Origin: Indolivaga alginatilytica
GTDB taxonomy: Bacteria > Bacteroidota > Bacteroidia > Bacteroidales > Dysgonomonadaceae
Reading direction: 5' to 3'
Assembly: GCF_003201355.1 (NCBI RefSeq)
Contig: NZ_QICL01000008.1
Location: 17,265 to 81,264, forward strand
DNA: 64,000 nt
Shown: positions 61,411 through 64,000 of the stretch, one piece after another
Layout of the letters: each line of letters opens with the position of its first letter
Position numbering within the stretch: position 1 is the stretch's first letter
Made by a program: the position numbers and the translations under genes
The notes under the pieces: generated by a model
Told to the model about the DNA's origin: nothing
Database searches by the model: none
Seen by the model: only the letters and a program-made list of their open reading frames with translations

Positions 61411-62997
61411 ATGAAAAAGATATTAATAATAATTACGGTCTTTGCGTCTGCATTATTACTGACGGTTAGCTGTAATCTGGAAGATAAATTTAATGATCCT
61501 GAACAAACTACCCAAGGTAGTATTCCAGCATTATTTACTTCCGCGATTAACAATTCCAGAATGCGTTCGGAATATTGGCATGTAAGAACAATATTGGCTG
61601 TTGGACAGGGTGTTTATACACAAACAGTAGCTTTCAATAAAAGTTCATCTGTATATCAGTCGAATGATGGTTATTATGGACAATACTGGCGGGATTATTA
61701 CAGTGCCCAGTTTGGAGGTGCTATGGCTATGTATCGTCAGATGGAAAATGTGAACTCGACACAAAGTACCCCTGCTGAGCAAGTTGCTAATGAAATCTTT
61801 TTTCAAGCAATTAAAGTTATACTTTATGATGTTGGTTCACAATTTGTTGATATGTACGGGGATATCCCATTTTCAGAAGCAGGAAGTCTACATTTGACAT
61901 CCGTGAGTACACCAGCTAAATTTGACAATCAGCAAGAGCTGTATATGAGCTTCATTGAGGAATTGGATAAGACGGCCACTTATTTTTCTACTGCACAAGG
62001 AACTACAATGTTTCAGAGACAAGATATTCTATTGGCAGGAGATGTGAAGAAATGGCAGAAATATGCAAATTCAATACGATTAAGACTTTTAATCCATATA
62101 TCTTATGTTAATGAGGATTATGCTAAAAGTGAGATTCTGAAAATGCTCAATGATCCGGCTAAGTATCCTTTAGTGGATGGAGATAATGTTGCTAATTATA
62201 ATCCTGCTACAACAGATATACTGAATACTCCTCTTAAGGATTATACGAATTCGTTAGTTATGGCTTTGAGTGATGGATTATCATATGTTGCTCCTGATTT
62301 TATGCTGAATAAATTGATGGTTCCGACTGAGGACATCAGATTGGATGTTATGTTCGATAAAAATGCTAAAAATAAGGTGCAAAATATAGGTTATTCAGGG
62401 GCGCCAATTACTTTAACAAACGAACAGCTAACTCAGTATAGTAATACTTTCTCATGTTGGGATTCTACAACAATTTGGCAAAATAGTAATATTCCGGGGA
62501 TCAGAATTACAGCTTCTGAGGTCAACTTTATTAAAGCTGAAGCTCAACAACGTTGGGGTGATGCGGCTAAAGCTAAATCTGCTTATGAAACAGCTGTAAA
62601 ACAATCTGTGTCATTCTATTATTATTTAAATAGTATAGCAAGTAGTACTTCTGGTGGCGGATTCAGACTAGAAGTTAAACCTTCCGATGCTCTTATAGAT
62701 AAATTTGTCACAGAACGCATTGCGTATGCAGGAACTGCAGACAAGAAATTAGAATTGATAGGAACTCAAAAATGGTTACACTTTGGATTTTTACAAGGTA
62801 TCGAATGTTGGACTGAATATAGACGAACTAAATATCCGGTATTATTACCTTTCCCCTCAGATGGTATGACTAATGGTTTTGAAACACCGCCTACCCGCAT
62901 TGTTTATCCTTCGGATGAAACAAATTACAATCCTAATTATGCGGATGTACAAGCAAAAAATACTCGTACTACTAAGATATTCTGGGATGTGAAATAA
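61411..62997 (+). CDS. SusD/RagB-family lipoprotein (SusD-like_2 type)
   Basis: The 528-residue protein has a lipoprotein signal ending in TVSC (Cys21), then the acidic NLEDKFNDPEQTTQG. The sequence pattern (AQFGGAMAMYRQMENVNSTQ, YDVGSQFVDMYGDIPFSEAG, KWQKYANSIRLRLLIHISYV, EVNFIKAEAQQRWGDAAKAK) matches the SusD-like_2 branch rather than classic SusD. The C-terminal end is FWDVK and lacks the usual NPGY motif of the other three. It is in one operon with the SusC gene and is followed by a terminator. SusD-like_2 pairs are often not linked to polysaccharide degradation, so peptide or small-molecule uptake is possible. Confidence 0.93.
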   Translation: MKKILIIITVFASALLLTVSCNLEDKFNDPEQTTQGSIPALFTSAINNSRMRSEYWHVRTILAVGQGVYTQTVAFNKSSSVYQSNDGYYGQYWRDYYSAQFGGAMAMYRQMENVNSTQSTPAEQVANEIFFQAIKVILYDVGSQFVDMYGDIPFSEAGSLHLTSVSTPAKFDNQQELYMSFIEELDKTATYFSTAQGTTMFQRQDILLAGDVKKWQKYANSIRLRLLIHISYVNEDYAKSEILKMLNDPAKYPLVDGDNVANYNPATTDILNTPLKDYTNSLVMALSDGLSYVAPDFMLNKLMVPTEDIRLDVMFDKNAKNKVQNIGYSGAPITLTNEQLTQYSNTFSCWDSTTIWQNSNIPGIRITASEVNFIKAEAQQRWGDAAKAKSAYETAVKQSVSFYYYLNSIASSTSGGGFRLEVKPSDALIDKFVTERIAYAGTADKKLELIGTQKWLHFGFLQGIECWTEYRRTKYPVLLPFPSDGMTNGFETPPTRIVYPSDETNYNPNYADVQAKNTRTTKIFWDVK

Positions 62998-63022
62998 TAT
63001 TCCGTAAGGTAAACTATTTAGA

Positions 63023-63055
63023 AAAAGGAGCTATTCTTTACGAATAGCTCCTTTT
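63023..63055. terminator. Bidirectional terminator between susD and the FISUMP-like gene
   Basis: A perfect 14-bp stem (AAAAGGAGCTATTC at 63023-63036, complement at 63042-63055) with a 5-base loop. It lies 25 nt past the susD stop and 6 nt past the stop of the convergent gene, with A/T flanks on both sides. Confidence 0.9.
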
Positions 63056-63061
63056 AGTTTA

Positions 63062-64000
63062 TTATCTTAAGTACTTAGCCATTTCTACAATCTGAGATAC
63101 TGTTTTCAATGGATTGGGATTGTCTAAAATAAATTGCACATAAAAACCTCTGATATAGCCATTAGGTAGTTCTGTATACCCTTGAGGAGCCGATTCTGTA
63201 AGAATTATCTTTTTTATCTCTGTCTGTTCCTGATTGATATATAGTCTATAGCCAAGTTCTGCAGTTGTGAGTTTACGGCACCAACGTACAGGCATCCAAT
63301 GCCATGTTTTCTGTGAAATTCCTTCCGGGTAATCATGTATAGCAACTCTTCCATCCCATGTTTGAAACAAGGTAGCTTCAATAAAACCATAAAAATCACC
63401 GGTTAATGCATTAAAAGATTCAGTATCGGTACCCTCATGATTGTGTTTTAGCTCAAATACTTGAGGCCCATTGAAACGTGCTCCTCCGGGCATTAGATTG
63501 AATCCGTATTTATTGGTATTATTAGGTCCGAACCAATAAGTTAATCCGGGAATAGCAACAGGGTTATCTCCTGCCTGAACCGTTAGAGAATGCCTCACAT
63601 CTTGTTCTGTACCATTTCCACACATTGCGAATAATTGACGGAAATCATTAGTTGATGCTGCACTCCATCCACTAGTTAGTACTTTCTCTTTTCCTTCGTA
63701 AATAACACACTTGCCTCTATCTTCCAGATATTCGAAACGATTCCTATCATAATAAGGACCACAATACTTCTCAATATCGGCAATACTCACATTTTTGAGT
63801 GATTGTGGATCAAGTCTGTATCTTGTAAGCACAAGTTCTATGTCGGCTTTGGTAAAAGGCTGACCGGCGTAATGATTTATATTGCTATTCATCCATAAGT
63901 ATTCCCCAATCCTTACAGCCTTGTAGTCTACAGACTTATTGATAAAGTTATCGAAGAAAACAAGAGGGATAGTGGGTACTTTTTCGACTGTTGGCGGGGT
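63062..64000 (-). CDS. FISUMP-domain-like protein, 5' end outside the window
   Basis: The frame is open from the right edge of the window to the stop at 63062, giving at least 312 residues; the Met at 63892 is internal. Upstream codons read ...FDNFINKSVDYKAVRIGEYLW before MNSNINHYAG, so the characteristic FISUMP opening (V-x-IGE-x-W-M-x-x-N) straddles that Met. Further landmarks are GWSAASTNDFRQLFAMCGNG, YGFNLMPGGARFNGPQVFEL, GDFYGFIEATLFQTWDGRVA and WMPVRWCRKL. The domain, named from Fibrobacter succinogenes major paralogous proteins, is found in secreted surface proteins of unknown function. A signal peptide or lipobox, if present, lies outside the window. It converges on the SusCD operon. 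Confidence 0.75.
   Translation of the reverse strand, partial: TPPTVEKVPTIPLVFFDNFINKSVDYKAVRIGEYLWMNSNINHYAGQPFTKADIELVLTRYRLDPQSLKNVSIADIEKYCGPYYDRNRFEYLEDRGKCVIYEGKEKVLTSGWSAASTNDFRQLFAMCGNGTEQDVRHSLTVQAGDNPVAIPGLTYWFGPNNTNKYGFNLMPGGARFNGPQVFELKHNHEGTDTESFNALTGDFYGFIEATLFQTWDGRVAIHDYPEGISQKTWHWMPVRWCRKLTTAELGYRLYINQEQTEIKKIILTESAPQGYTELPNGYIRGFYVQFILDNPNPLKTVSQIVEMAKYLR

Overview
The window is AT-rich chromosomal DNA from a Bacteroidetes bacterium, most likely order Bacteroidales. Dysgonomonas or a close relative is my best guess, but I cannot confirm the genus. The evidence is four SusC/SusD pairs, an ECF sigma/FecR pair, a type IX secretion-like C-terminal domain, a Bacteroidetes-type small histone-like protein, start codons preceded by A-rich leaders instead of Shine-Dalgarno sites, and several matches to the Bacteroides -7 promoter motif TAnnTTTG. 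I see no tRNA, rRNA, CRISPR array, prophage or intact insertion sequence.

Layout. 0-1.1 kb: a 21-C homopolymer and a putative ion channel. 1.1-6.5 kb (minus strand): an enzyme-less SusC/SusD pair with a (CT)39 microsatellite upstream of susC. 6.5-8.6 kb: a PIF1-like helicase. 9.0-26.3 kb (minus strand): a polysaccharide utilization locus (PUL) predicted to act on alpha-galactosides. In transcription order it has a sugar MFS transporter, a DUF5107-TPR protein, a GH36 alpha-galactosidase, two GH97 enzymes of the retaining type, SusC, SusD and aldose 1-epimerase, with a divergent AraC regulator. 27.3-28.2 kb: a gene-free and possibly decayed stretch. 28.2-29.2 kb: malate dehydrogenase.

29.5-46.3 kb (plus strand): a second PUL. 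ECF sigma and FecR are followed by an STN-containing SusC, SusD, a GH92 alpha-mannosidase with PA14, an endonuclease/exonuclease/phosphatase-fold enzyme, a phosphodiesterase-alkaline phosphatase fusion, a metallophosphoesterase with PA14, a GH63-like glycosidase and a ROK sugar kinase, ending at a strong terminator. Three phosphoesterases beside two glycosidases suggest a phosphorylated mannose-rich glycan as substrate. 46.5-53.8 kb holds housekeeping and accessory genes: a small GlsB-like membrane protein, a coiled-coil membrane protein, a Zn/Cd-type P-type ATPase with a candidate operator, a 58-residue histone H1-like protein, a lipoprotein with a DbpA-like RNA helicase, and a thioredoxin-fold protein with a standalone LpxC. 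53.9-57.4 kb: an AraC regulator, then an OhrR-like MarR regulator with nitroreductase, thiol peroxidase and glutathione peroxidase (a peroxide-defence cluster). 58.0-63.0 kb: a fourth SusC/SusD pair with a good promoter and terminator, convergent with a FISUMP-like protein that runs off the right edge.

The most noteworthy items are the phosphatase-rich mannosidase PUL, the (AG)n tract predicted to lie inside the 5' leader of a susC mRNA, the DUF5107-TPR protein in the galactoside PUL, two GH97 paralogs with different export signals, and a dispersed family of small intergenic palindromes of the form AAGGTC-n3-GACCTT.
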